Below are positions 54,732-64,000 of a stretch of DNA of 64,000 nucleotides, piece by piece. This DNA comes from Hirundichthys speculiger (taxonomy: Eukaryota; Chordata; Actinopteri; Beloniformes; Exocoetidae), in assembly GCA_018398805.1 (NCBI GenBank), contig JAGFBZ010000738.1, forward strand, positions 186,001 through 250,000, given 5' to 3'. The notes beneath the pieces are model-generated. The model was not told the DNA's origin. It saw nothing but the letters and a program-made list of their open reading frames with translations, and did not search any database. Every line of letters starts with the position of its first letter. Positions within the stretch are counted from its first letter, which is position 1. The translations under genes were made by a program, and so were the position numbers.

Positions 54732-56730
54732 ATTGTAATTTCTCTTCTTAAGATCTGTTGCATCTTTGAATGTTTGACTTATAGTAATAACATGGATATT
54801 AATGCCCTAAAAATAACTTGGCTAAAAGACCAAAACACAAAAGAAGCAAAGAATATCAGTTCTAATTTAGTCTTTGCCAATACGTTTGCAAATAAGGCCT
54901 GTTAAATGAATAGTCAATATTATCAGGGCTTAGATTAGTCAGTCAGCTGTGAGGCTGCATATTATACAAACCCTTCTCAGAAACACACACTTCTAATCTC
55001 AAAATCCCCATTACTTTTCCTCTTCAAGTACAAGCTCAGAAAAAATGTCACCCAGCAAAAATATTAAACATCTTCCAAGGCCTACTGCAATATTTTTTCC
55101 CATTACCACCCTCCCTTACGCTGTTTCTTTTTTTTTCTCTTTCCTTCTTAATATCTTTCTCTCATCTTGTCTTGTTTCTGTCTCCTCAAAAGCCCTGGCA
55201 GCTGTATTATCTCCATCTCTTAGTGTCAATTAAAAGTGAAATATCTGCATTTGTCAACATATCATCATGTGGTCGGCCTGTGATGCATTACTTATTTGTC
55301 GACTGATGACTGACACTGGGGAAGAAGTGCTGAGGTGGCGTTCTCCCTCATTAGACCTGGAGGTGACTCCATGATGAGTGACACCACTGGAAAGCTCCAC
55401 TCCCCACCGATTTTATAGTAACAAGGGAACAGGCCTCATCTATTCGCCTTGTCATTTGCCAGCCAGCCATCAGTTAAGGGAGGACAAGGAGCAGATGGGG
55501 GAAGAAGAAGGTGTTGGGAGTTGGGATCTATCATGCACTCTTCTCTGACAGTAGAGTCTATTATGAAATATATTTGTAAAGCACAGTGTAATTATGCAGC
55601 AGGGTGTTGTCAAGAGATTTTGTATTGGGATGTTATTATAGAAATAAACTGCAAACTGCTAAAATAAAAATATATTTGTTAAAGTGTCTTCTTCTTTTCC
55701 CTCCCACTGTTACCTTCAGGGGTTGCGCCAGCAAACTGCTCAAATAATAATTTTGATAATTCACAATCAAATTGTGGCAAAGGGCATTGAACACATGTAA
55801 ATCAATGGAGACAATGGGTCTCATTCATGAAATCTTTATAAATCAGTGAGTAGATTTATCACCACCTTACTAAAAATCTGCTCTGGATTCATGAACGCTG
55901 CCTAAAACTCAGATTTTGTTTGTAAAAATGTGTGTAAGTTAATGAATGCCAAATCATAGTAGGTGGAAGCATGCTACCAAGTAATACCAGGGCTCGTATC
56001 CCAATATTGATACTGATATCGATCTTTTTAAGTCTTGCTGTATTCAAAAGAAAATAATTTGTCATTTTTTATTCATCATTGCCAAAACAAAACAATCCTT
56101 GTAAATTATAAAACAAAAAACTCAATAAATATTACCCCCTAGAAAAATGTATTAATCGACTTCATTGCAATGGAAAAATTGTAAGCCAAAATAAAAAATC
56201 TAAATGACAGTTTTGATCAAATTTGGGACAAATTGACCAAGGTTTTTATTTTCTCAGGTAGCACAATTATCAAACTGTAAATCCAGTCAGGTGGGAAGAT
56301 ACAGTGACATGATTGAAGTCACTTGATATCATTATAAGTGCACCTGGGTGTTTGGTGTGTATCCTAGCAACAAATTCATGTCACATGGAACTTCAGCCGT
56401 GTCACTGGGTTGAACGTTAAAAAGTATTGTTATTAAACGACTGAATTCTCTTGGTTGATAGTATGGTCGCAATCCAACTGCCAATAATTCAATATCTGGA
56501 TGACACATCTGCTACTTGACAGTTACATGTACAGAATTACATCATCTCTGGTTCACAAATAAAGCCAGTCCTTCTTCTTTCTTCTTGCCACTAGCTTTAG
56601 CATCTCTGTCTGACCATATGAGGGTGAATCCAGGTAGATCCACGATGGAGTCTGAGATGTTTGGATTCAAACAGGTTCCACTAAAACACATAAGGCTAGA
56701 CTCACAGTACACTTTCTGACTCTTCACCAG
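54732..56730. other. Mostly unique stretch with MITE scraps
   Basis: No gene. 55240-55450 is non-repetitive with CNE-like motif density. 55815-55960 (ATGGGTCTCATTCATGAA...TAAATC) and 56000-56270 resemble fish MITE remnants, without clear ends. Confidence 0.35.
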
Positions 56731-56737
56731 GATCCAG

Positions 56738-56764
56738 TTTTTTTTTTTTTTTTTTTTTTTTTTT
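56738..56764. repeat. Poly-T tract
   Basis: An uninterrupted T run of more than 20 bases. Confidence 0.95.
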
Positions 56765-56879
56765 GGTGCTTCTATTGACTCTTGTTTTGAGCTTCTGGTA
56801 CCCCCAGAAACTGGTGTCACCAAGAATCAGCATGCCACTTTTGATCTGGACTGGGCCAGTGCAATAGGTCAATTTCAAG

Positions 56880-57225
56880 TTGGAACCAAGTTGCAGCATT
56901 ATTTGGAGTGAGCCCGTGTAGCATCTGGAAACTGAAAGCCAAGTACCACATTACAGACGGGCTGCAAAGACGGCACCCCAAAATGACGACACCCCAAGAA
57001 GACCATTTCCTCATCCTGCCAGTGCTTAGGAACTGTAGACAATTTTCTACAGATTTGCAAACAAGGTTTGCAGGATGATATGCCCAATGACTGTGTATGG
57101 TTCCTCCACACACTACTGAGGCTCCTGGTTGTGAAATGAATACATTTAAGTTGTTAAATTGCCAGCATGTCTTGTTTCTTCAGACTTAAGTCATCCAATC
57201 CACCAAATAAGAGTGCGCAGTAAAA
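56880..57225 (+). pseudogene. Tc1-like deletion derivative
   Basis: Plus strand: TTACAGACGGGCTGCAAAGACGGCACCCC, AAAATGACGACACCCCAAGAAGACCATTTCCTC (transposase N-terminal block TTPQED-FL) and an LR/TDLQTRFAG block. The copy jumps directly to the transposase/UTR end TGTGTATGGTTCCTCCACACACTACTGAGGCTCCTG and TTGTTTCTTCAGACTTAAGTCATCCAATCCACC. The core with all three catalytic acids is deleted. Same family as 16360-16615. Confidence 0.75.
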
Positions 57226-57539
57226 AAAAAAAAAAGGTGTTTGTCATTGGCAGAGAAGATTTGGCAACTCTTTCATGGGTTCAACCCACATACTTTAAGT
57301 TCTGCTGCTCATCACACAGATGGTCTTGACAAATGTGGCTCCATTTGAAAGAGAAAAACAGGCTTTCCAAGGGTTTAAGATTTATTACCAAGAAACATTG
57401 TAACAAAGAAATGATCTACCAAACACTAATTTCCATACTTTTTGCGTGTAGTTTATTTTGGTTTTAGGTTCCCAATAAATTAAGCTTTTGTTTTTTTGTG
57501 CAATTAATGGCCTTGCACCTTCATATTTAAGTAAGAACT

Positions 57540-57935
57540 GAAGTTTTTACCATCCCAGCAGAGCTCTGTGTTCTGCCGCCCCATAGTCAAGGTGCAAACA
57601 GTGAGGTGATCATTACTTTGTGGTTGCAGGTGCCAAAATCCGGAACACTGCCCCCTGAGCTATGTACCATCACTGACCTGCCTCTCTTCAAAGACAAACT
57701 CAAAACCTACTTATTCAGAATGTCTTTTGGCATGTGATATCACTTTTCTCTGTTTAAATTTGTTTTACTGTTATACGTTTTACTTTTCTTGGTTTTGATG
57801 TGTTTTATTGTTATACTGTCATTGTATTTATGTATTGGTATTATTTGGTTTCAATGGTATGAAACACTTTGGTCAACTTATGTTGTTAAAATGGAATGTG
57901 TAATTAAAGATGGACTGATTAATTGAATGAATATA
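57540..57935 (+). pseudogene. L2-type LINE ORF2 C-terminus and UTR
   Basis: GAGCTCTGTGTTCTGC, then VPKSGTLPPELCTITDLPLFKDKLKTYLFRMSFGM and a stop (family WN.LP...FK..LKTYLF), ending in AAACACTTTGGTCAAC...GTAATTAAAGATGGACTGATTAATTGAATG. The tail is degraded. 5'-truncated. Confidence 0.75.
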
Positions 57936-58678
57936 ATTGACACCACTGTTATAATAGATTTTGCTTTAAGCCTATTCAGTAGTTTCCACTGAACTCTTGC
58001 TCTTGTTTCACTGAGCTCATGCTATGACCTTGAGAAGAACTGTAACATAACATGACTGGATGAGACCTCTATTCTATCAGATTTACATTAGATACACCCC
58101 TGAAACAACAGTGTTTATCTTATTCCAAGAAAACAACGTGGACAGTGGTTGGTCTGTCCACGTCACTGGTAACTGGCCACTGACATTTGGTCACGTATGA
58201 GTCCAGCCTCTGTATGAGGCAGGATCAGCCCAGGAAGATAACTGTAAACTGTTTTCTGGAAACTACACTCATTCTGACTGAAATCCTGCGAGACACTGAA
58301 ACACCTTGAGCCCAGCGGTGCCTTGCTTTTCCTGTGACCATAATAAACGCTCTGTTTCTGTGAAGAAACAGAACACTTATCTAGTCTTTTCTTGAGCCTC
58401 CAACGAAAGAATCGGGCTAACAACATCAGCTAACCAAGATCACAAAACAGAAGAAGTGTTCTTGGGTTTTGGTTTACCACATACCACAGCCTTTGATATC
58501 GATCCAGCTTATATTTCCAGTGTCATAAAAGAAAAACTGAAACAGCTAGGAATAAAACAGACATTTGAGTCTATTTACCAATCACAATGACATGGGTCAG
58601 TAACAGGGTTAGCCCCGTAGAATAAATAGTTTGTTACCATGAGGGCACCAAACTTAGAAAAGTTTGATGCAAAGCATC
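57936..58678. other. Gene-free stretch
   Basis: No recognised gene. The minus-strand 87-codon frame at 58163-58426 has no family resemblance. Confidence 0.35.
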
Positions 58679-58962
58679 TGTCACAACCTGGCTCAAGGGT
58701 GGGACAAAGTATGGAGACCACACATGACAGTTTAAAGTAAAAGAATTAACTTTATTTAAATGAACTAAGTTATTAAAGTAGTAAAGAACCAAAGTAAAGT
58801 AACCAAGCAACTCAAAGAGGAGAGAGCTACTGAATGCTCAGACACCCATATATATAGGTGAGCCTTCACACCAACTCAGGTGTTAGCCATCTCTCCTAAT
58901 GAGCCACTCACAGTCTCAGAATCCAAAACAAAAAATAGGTCAGAGGTCTAGAGGCTGTCACA
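58679..58962 (-). repeat. 3' LTR of the Gmr1-like element
   Basis: 284 bp. On the minus strand it begins TGTGACAGCCTC and ends GGTTGTGACA, a TG...CA LTR with 7-bp inverted termini. It holds a TATATATA box (58848-58857) and an AATAAA signal (58751-58756), in the order expected for U3 and R. The 5' partner, needed to date the insertion, is beyond the window. Confidence 0.85.
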
Positions 58963-58973
58963 TCCCCCTCCTC
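58963..58973 (-). promoter_or_regulatory. Polypurine tract
   Basis: On the minus strand GAGGAGGGGGA lies immediately upstream of the LTR's TG, as required for plus-strand DNA priming in LTR retrotransposons. Confidence 0.85.
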
Positions 58974-59159
58974 AAGAGTGAACTCCCACCTCAGACCCTA
59001 CAGAAAAAAAAAAAAACACATTAATTAACAAGAACATTCAGTTCAATTCATATCAAACACTAATCCATTACTCACAGACAACCAATGAGATCAGCTCAAA
59101 TCTACACTAACAGCCTTGTATAACTATACAAAATTCCCCCATCACCTTAGAACTTCCTA

Positions 59160-59560
59160 TGACCAAGGCGCACGTGATAATGCATCTGCAACTACATTTT
59201 CTTTGCCTTTAATATGCCGAATGTCCAAATGGTAGGGTTTGTAGAAACAGGGGCCCAGCGCATCAATCTTTGGTTCGGGTTTTGAAGGGAACGCAAAAGG
59301 TTAACGGGTTATGGTCAGTATACACTACCAAGGTAGAGCCTGACCCAACATAAACATCAAAAATGTTGGAGGGCCCAAATAAGAGCAAGTGCTTCTTTTC
59401 TCTATGACAGAATAATGCCTTTGGTACACTTTAAACTTCCTAGAAAAGTAACTAACTGGCCTCTCATCCCCTTTTTCATCTGTCTGTAACAAAAACTGCC
59501 CCAGCCCCAACATCACTAGCATCTACTTGCAACTGGAAGGGCAGGTCCAGCCGGGGAGCC
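59160..59560 (-). pseudogene. Gmr1-like RNase H
   Basis: Minus strand: LQVDASDVGAGAVF (D of the RNase H core), then DERPVSYFSRKF, RHYSVIEK, a frame change, and YHLDIRHIKGKENVVADALSRAP, the classic end of a Ty3/gypsy RNase H. Here ADALSR is followed by non-coding sequence and the polypurine tract, with no integrase downstream. RNase H degrades the RNA template during reverse transcription. Confidence 0.85.
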
Positions 59561-60400
59561 GCAAGCACAGGAGCGGATGACAACAAACTCTTCACCTGGT
59601 CAAATGCCTGCTGACAAGGGGTAGACCAAACATACTTTACATCAGCTTTCAGCAACTCAGTCAATGGGGCTACTACAGAAGCAAAATTGGCACAAAACCC
59701 TCTGTAATAACCTGCCATTCCCAGGAAGCGCAACAGCTCTCGCTTACTGGATGGAACAGGAAACGCTTGTATGGCCAAAACCTTGGCGTGAATGGGACGA
59801 ACGTTTCCTTGCCCTACCACCTTACCCAAATAGGTTACGGTAGCTTTAGCAAATTCACATTTGGCCAGATTGATCGTCAGGTGGGCCCAAATTAGCTGGT
59901 CAAATAGAGCCTTTACTCTTTCAAGATGTTCTTCCCACGTGTCACTATAAATGACCACATCATCCAAATAAACCGCGCAGCCCTTCAGCCCACACACAAC
60001 TTTATTCATCAACCTTTGGAATGTGGCTGGTGCATTACGCAGTCCAAATGGCATGACCGTGTAAGAATACAAACCTGTTGGAGTCACAAATGCACCAAAT
60101 TTCCTTTGCTCTTTTTGAAAGGGGAACCTGCCAATAACCCTTAAGAAGATCAAACTTAGAAACATATTTGGCCGCCCCCACCTGATCAACACAATCTTCC
60201 ATCCTGGGGAGAGGAAATGAATCAGGTTTTGTTACTGCATTAACTTTACGAAAATCAGTGCAAGGTCTATACGTGGAATCTGGTTTACTAACCAAAGACA
60301 GGGAGAAGCCCAGCTAGATGAAGAAGGTTCTGCAATACCATTTTCCAACATATATGACACTTCTGAGTCTAGTATTTTCTGCTTTTCTGGGGAAACACGG
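59560..60400 (-). pseudogene. Gmr1-like reverse transcriptase
   Basis: Minus strand: VSPEKQKILDSEVSYMLENG, SSSSWASPC, STYRPCTDFRKVNAVT, FPLPRMEDCVDQVG, YVSKFDLLKGYWQVPL, then VMPFGLRNAPATFQRLMN, CAVYLDDVVIYS, NLAKCEFAKATVTYLG and LLRFLGMAGYYRGFC: all Ty3/gypsy RT blocks in order. The catalytic YLDD (about 59959-59970) is intact. Frames change near 60130 and 60290, so the protein is not made in one piece. Confidence 0.9.
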
Positions 60401-60714
60401 TAAAACCGCTGAGTGATGGGCTTAGCATCCCCAACATCCACATCATGTTCAATTAAGTTGGTACAAGTAGGAGTATCAGAAAACAGACCTGGGTAACTTT
60501 GAATAAGCTCAACCAGCTGTTTGCTTTTGCTTTCATCCAAATGTCCAAATAATGTATGTAACTTTGCCAAGGTTTCAGAATTTCTAAGTCGTGGCTGCAA
60601 CACCCTTTCATCAGTTAATTCCTCCTCCTCCTCAGGCACAGTCATGGAATCGGTTACTAATAAAGCTGGATAACTTTGGGCAGCTTCACCTGAAAGGGCA
60701 CGCGAATGATACGG

Positions 60715-61735
60715 CTTGAGCAGATTAATATGACAGATTCTAGTTTTTCTTTTATTTGGCATTTCAACCAGGTAATTTTGTTCCGAAACCTGACGGACAA
60801 CAGTACATGGACCAAAGAATTTTGCCTGAAACGGGGATTCAACAAGCGGCAACAGAACCAAAACCTGGTCGCCAGCACAAAATTTCCGTTGCTCTGCTTT
60901 GCGGTCAACAATGTTTTCATTTTCTTCTGAGAAACTTGTAACTTTGTTTTGCCATTTCCCCAGCCTCATAGAGTCTCTGTCGGAAACCATTAACATAAGT
61001 AATCAAGTTCGGTGGAGGATCAGTTAACACCCACTGACCGTGCACCACAGCCAGGGGACCACGGACAGTGTGTGCAAAAACCAGCTCATTAGGACTAAAT
61101 CCTGTGCTTTCTTGAACCACTTCTCTGGCTGCCAACAAGAGCCATGGTAGACCCTCCTCCCAATCTGCCTTTAGCTCTGTGCAGTAAGCACGCAGCAACG
61201 ATTTTAAATGCTGATGAAAGCGCTCCAGTGCCCTTGGCTCTGTGGATGATATGCAGAGGCCCTGTTGCTTTATGTGAAGTTGTTAAGGACTTGTGCAAAC
61301 AAACCGTGATGTAAAATTTGACCCTGATCACTCTGTATTATTGTTGGGATCCCAAACACAGACATAAATTGACTCATGGCCTTAACTACAGATTTTGCAG
61401 AGATGGTGCGTAATGGGTAAGCCGCCGGATATCTAGTTGACTGACACATTACAGTTAACAAATAAGAACAACCTGACTTAGACCGGGGAAGTGGACCCAC
61501 ACAGTCAATAATCAGATGCTCGAACGACTGGCTCACTGCAGGTATGGGATACAAAGGAGCAGGTTTATATTGTTTGATTAGGTTTACTTGTAAACTGACA
61601 AGTGTGACACGTCTTTATATATACTGAAATATCACGTTTCACACATGGCCAGAAAAAAATGTTGAAGCCCCGATGGTAGGTTTTTTTTTTTACACCCATA
61701 TGTCCGCAACATCATCATGAGCTGTCTGAATTTTA
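60715..61735 (-). pseudogene. Gmr1-like integrase (zinc finger, core, C-terminal domain)
   Basis: Minus strand: an H2C2 finger (AHDDVAGHMG...FFWPCVKRDIS...CHTCQ, 61590-61735), then FEHLIIDCVGPLPRSKSGCSYLLTVM with the first catalytic D, SVFGIPTIIQSDQG with the second, a frameshift, ALERFHQHLKSLLRAY with the glutamate, and FSPNELVFAHTVRGPLA. The C-terminal domain follows (AGDQVLVLLPL, FQAKFFGPCTVV, YLVEMPNKRK, CHINLLKPY). It inserts cDNA into the genome. It lies upstream of RT, unlike standard Ty3/gypsy. Confidence 0.9.
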
Positions 61736-62115
61736 CCGATGTCCTAAATTTTGAAGGCAATACAACTTGCACAACAGGATCACCACTGAAAGTCTCACCA
61801 TGAGGGGCCCACAATCTCACCAAGAGGTCATCAATAAGGAAATACCCCTGCTTCGCTTTTCCTACCTGAGAGGCAGGCAAAACCAGATCATACAGGTCCT
61901 TCAGAGACTGGTCTTCTCTTTGTTCTTTCACCAGCTCTGAACGAGAAACATAAAGATCAGTTGGCAGTGACAATACAGTGTTTTTCACATCACAAGAGTT
62001 TCCCAAAACTGCCTCACTACCAGCTAGAGCAGCGGTCATTGCACGAGTCACGGCACAGACTGTGAACACTGCTTGCTCAGACTCAGTGGGTCCCTGTGGG
62101 TCTGGAACCACCTGT
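61736..62115 (-). pseudogene. Gmr1-like region between protease and integrase
   Basis: Open for about 125 codons on the minus strand: FTVCAVTRAM, LSLPTDLYVSRSELVKEQREDQSLKDLYDLV and KQGYFLIDDLLVRLWAP, PVVQVVLPSKF. In fish gypsy elements this LxxEQxxDxxLxxL...GYFLxDxLLMRKW...VVQVVVP block directly precedes the integrase zinc finger. It contains no domain of its own that I recognise. Confidence 0.75.
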
Positions 62116-62149
62116 TGAGAATCAGGATTTCTGGAGGTTCTATGAATGA

Positions 62150-62390
62150 AGCACAGGTCTTAGTCGGTTGTATGGACCTGTCAGATACTTTTACCCTGTC
62201 TGGTCTTATGTCATTTGACCACACTCGACCACCTGCCAGGTCATTTCCCAGAATGATGTCGACTCCTTCAACCGGCAGTTCAGGGCGACACCCACCTGAG
62301 CCTCTCCCTGTACCAGATCACATGACAAGAACATTTTATGCACCGGCACAAACATGGTTTGTAGACCCATCCCTCTAACCGGAAACAGCT
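62150..62390 (-). pseudogene. Gmr1-like aspartic protease, degraded
   Basis: Minus strand: LQTMFVPVHKMFLSCDLVQG, then, in another frame, RPELPVEGVDIILGNDLAGGRVW, the C-terminal half of a retropepsin-like protease as found in fish gypsy elements (xLPxxGVxxLLGNDLAG). The N-terminal DTG motif lies in the broken part upstream and was not seen. Confidence 0.65.
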
Positions 62391-62780
62391 CCCATGTCTG
62401 AACTTGGAGAAAAGGGCAAAATGGCCTCCCTTACAAAGGTGTGCAAAGCTCTGAATCTCTCAGAATTTTGACTGGAACTTTCTTATCACTCCCCAGTTAA
62501 CATTACAAAACCTTCAGACATGAATGGAGCATAACCCAAATCAATCTCAGAGGTTTCTATTGGCTTGAATGCATTTGAAATGGAGCCACAAGTTGTTGTT
62601 TGTCACCAAAAGCAGGATACAAAAATAGTTGCAGCCAAACCAGCTGACTTCACACTGGGATACTTTATCTTTCCTTTTAACAAAGACACTCTTTTTTCCA
62701 GTGACCTTTTTGATGGCAATAAATACACACATTTGGATCACTTTTACCATTAGTCTGTTGTTCCAACTTAGTGAACGAAT
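62390..62780 (-). pseudogene. Gmr1-like gag C-terminal/nucleocapsid region, degraded
   Basis: Between the SCAN-like capsid and protease. At 62650-62740 the minus strand shows a cysteine-containing stretch (KVIQMCVFIAIKKVTGKK; CxxC...H-like in a shifted frame) that could be a decayed CCHC knuckle. No continuous frame. Confidence 0.4.
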
Positions 62781-62789
62781 CTAACTTCT

Positions 62790-63260
62790 GAAATGTATCC
62801 TTATATCGCTCACCAAAGATGCGTTTTGCGTTAACACATATTCATCAGCCAGCACTGCAGCCTCACTGGGACATGTGACTTTGTGTTCATTAATATAGGT
62901 AGCAATGTAATCAGGAACAGACTGTTTGAACTGTTCTAGACAACTAGATCACAACAATTTGTCAAATGTTTTAACATCAGAGGGAGAGCACCAGCGATTA
63001 AAATGTGATATCAAATCCCGTGCAAATTCCACATGTGTTTGTTTACCAGACCGTCGCCACCCCCAAAGCGTTGCCTATAAGCCTCAGGAACCAACTCATA
63101 AGCCTGTAAGACAGTCGATTTACCACCTTGTAATCTTTACAGTCCTTTGAAGACAGAGCAGAATAGACTTCTTGTGCTTTACCTGTAAAGACACACTGCA
63201 ACATTAAAGTTCGCTCTTCATCAGGCCAGCATTTTAAATCAGCAACACGTTCAAAACAGC
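62790..63260 (-). pseudogene. Gmr1-like gag capsid with SCAN-like segment
   Basis: Minus strand pieces in three frames: ERTLMLQCVFTGKAQEVYSALS, AYELVPEAYRQRF, KQTHVEFARDLISHFNRWC, VKTFDKLL, LEQFKQSVPDYIATYINEHKV and EAAVLADEYVLT. This is the helical capsid C-terminal region that is homologous to vertebrate SCAN domains (established for Gmr1-like gags). Key helices are readable, but one stop and at least two frameshifts interrupt them. Confidence 0.75.
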
Positions 63261-63466
63261 AAAAAGAAGGTTCCCAATCACTTCATTAAACTTTGGCAAC
63301 ACCTCAAATTACTGACACATCAAAACGTGAACCAATGGGTTCCTCATTTAAAGCAGCTGCAGACACTTTACCTTCCTTAATTAATGCCAATTTTTGCATT
63401 CCAAATCCAATTTCAGTTGTTCCTTCTTATATTTCATCTTTTCAATGTCCTTTTCATGATCTAATT

Positions 63467-63730
63467 TCAAAAGCAGCATTCTTTCTGCTGTTCAAATGTT
63501 AATCCAGTCATAGAAATACTTACACCACTCTCACCATTCCCATCATTAGCACACCCAGACTCTTGCAAGTTAGCCTTGATGATACTCTTCAGGTTCTCCT
63601 TTGTCCGTCTGTGCTCAACTTCAATAGAGTAATGCTGGGCAATCTTGACCAACTGTTCCTTGTTGCATCGCTCCAGCAACTCCTCCAAAGGGGACTGAAT
63701 GAACTCCTCCACAATGTTAACCATAACCAC
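63467..63730 (-). pseudogene. Gmr1-like gag N-terminus
   Basis: The ATG at 63728-63730 opens 87 codons: VEEFIQSPLEELLERCNKEQLVKIAQHYSIEV, then RTKENLKSIIKANLQESG and FEQQKECCF. The SPxEELLExCxKEQLxxIAxHYxIEV start with a short helical/SAP-like motif is typical of this gag type in fish. The frame then shifts into a KDIEKMKYKKEQLKLDLE coiled-coil-like stretch. Confidence 0.8.
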
Positions 63731-63814
63731 TAACCAAATCTAGCAAAATAGATAACCAAATTGAGGAATTCTACAAAACTTTGCGTTTTGCAACAAGTGG
63801 CCAAAAGAACCGGA

Positions 63815-63834
63815 TCCCCCCCCCCCCCCCCCCC
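63815..63834. repeat. Poly-C tract in the retrotransposon leader
   Basis: About 20 consecutive C on the plus strand (G on the element's sense strand), roughly 100 nt upstream of the gag start codon. May be length-polymorphic or an assembly-sensitive site. Confidence 0.9.
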
Positions 63835-64000
63835 GACTGAACTACCTAGCAGAATCAACTAACTAAACTCATCCCTAGTCTTCAGACAGGTACTGGTGGT
63901 GGGTATTTACTCACCGTAGCCCAGCGGTATTGGAGAGCAACTGCATAAACAGCGACCCCCCAAGAACCCTGGATGTGATCCCGAGCCAATTGCTCTAACC

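Larger units (their letters stand above)
58679..64000 (-). mobile_element. Gmr1-like Ty3/gypsy retrotransposon (cut by window end)
   Basis: One minus-strand retroelement. Reading leftwards from the window end: leader, gag, protease, integrase (zinc finger, core, C-terminal domain), reverse transcriptase, RNase H, polypurine tract and 3' LTR. Integrase before RT is the reverse of ordinary Ty3/gypsy and is the defining arrangement of the Gmr1-like group known from fish and other deuterostomes. RT sequence is clearly Ty3/gypsy type. At least 5.3 kb is present and the 5' LTR lies outside. Frameshifts are found in gag, protease, integrase and RT, so this copy is probably defective. Confidence 0.85.

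Noticed and set aside
60706..60941. Plus-strand frames within the gypsy element
   Set aside because: Antisense shadows of the integrase C-terminal coding region.

Overview
This window reads as teleost fish nuclear DNA. It is AT-rich, full of (TA)n, (TG)n, (ATT)n and poly-A tracts, and has no prokaryotic gene architecture. Almost everything recognisable is transposable-element (TE) sequence of families typical of ray-finned fish: L2/Maui-like and Rex1-like LINEs, L1, Rex3/RTE-like LINEs, Tc1/mariner, hAT, piggyBac-like, BEL/Pao and Ty3/gypsy. I found no convincing host protein-coding gene, rRNA or functional tRNA. The low-repeat parts look like intergenic or intronic DNA with possible conserved non-coding (CNE-like) blocks. 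The species cannot be named from sequence alone, and all family assignments come from motif recognition without a database search.

Layout. 0-9 kb: a LINE RT fragment at the left edge, quiet DNA, a frame-broken hAT transposase (3.36-4.2 kb), MITEs, a near-perfect fold-back at 4.73-4.87 kb, Tc1 relics, and an L2 LINE split by a THAP-exon-bearing DNA element with a 5-bp target-site duplication (TSD). 9-14 kb: an L1 copy (ORF1 plus endonuclease fragment) interrupted by nested MITEs, then two hAT elements with 8-bp TSDs, one carrying a BED-finger transposase fragment. 14-23 kb: LINE tails, a Tc1 fragment in an L2 LINE, a Rex1-like LINE split by an inverted-repeat element, and another hAT element. 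23-32 kb: several copies of one L2 LINE family in both orientations, with nested hATs, a SINE and MITEs. 32-45 kb: lower repeat density, including a 33.7-36 kb block with CNE-like texture, a Tc1 deletion derivative, a LINE endonuclease relic and a SINE.

45-49 kb: a BEL/Pao element whose integrase is split by a TTAA-flanked piggyBac-like element full of 142-bp subterminal repeats, beside a Ty3/gypsy RT fragment that carries a solo LTR. 49-58 kb: two LTR-like repeats in inverted orientation, a minus-strand LTR followed by a GC-rich gag-like region, fold-back MITEs, and Tc1 and L2 relics. 58.7-64 kb: a large minus-strand Ty3/gypsy retrotransposon running off the right edge. It has an LTR, polypurine tract, RNase H, RT, integrase, protease and a SCAN-like gag. 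Its integrase lies upstream of RT, the inverted pol order of the Gmr1-like group, which makes it the most interesting object in the window.

How the parts relate. The window is a layered insertion record more than a set of cooperating genes. Exact TSDs (CTATA, GCGTCTTC, TTCTAACT, CATTG, TTAA) fix the order of several insertions. The Gmr1-like element is the least decayed and keeps visible integrase and RT catalytic motifs, but its frames are shifted at several points, so it is probably not autonomous as read.
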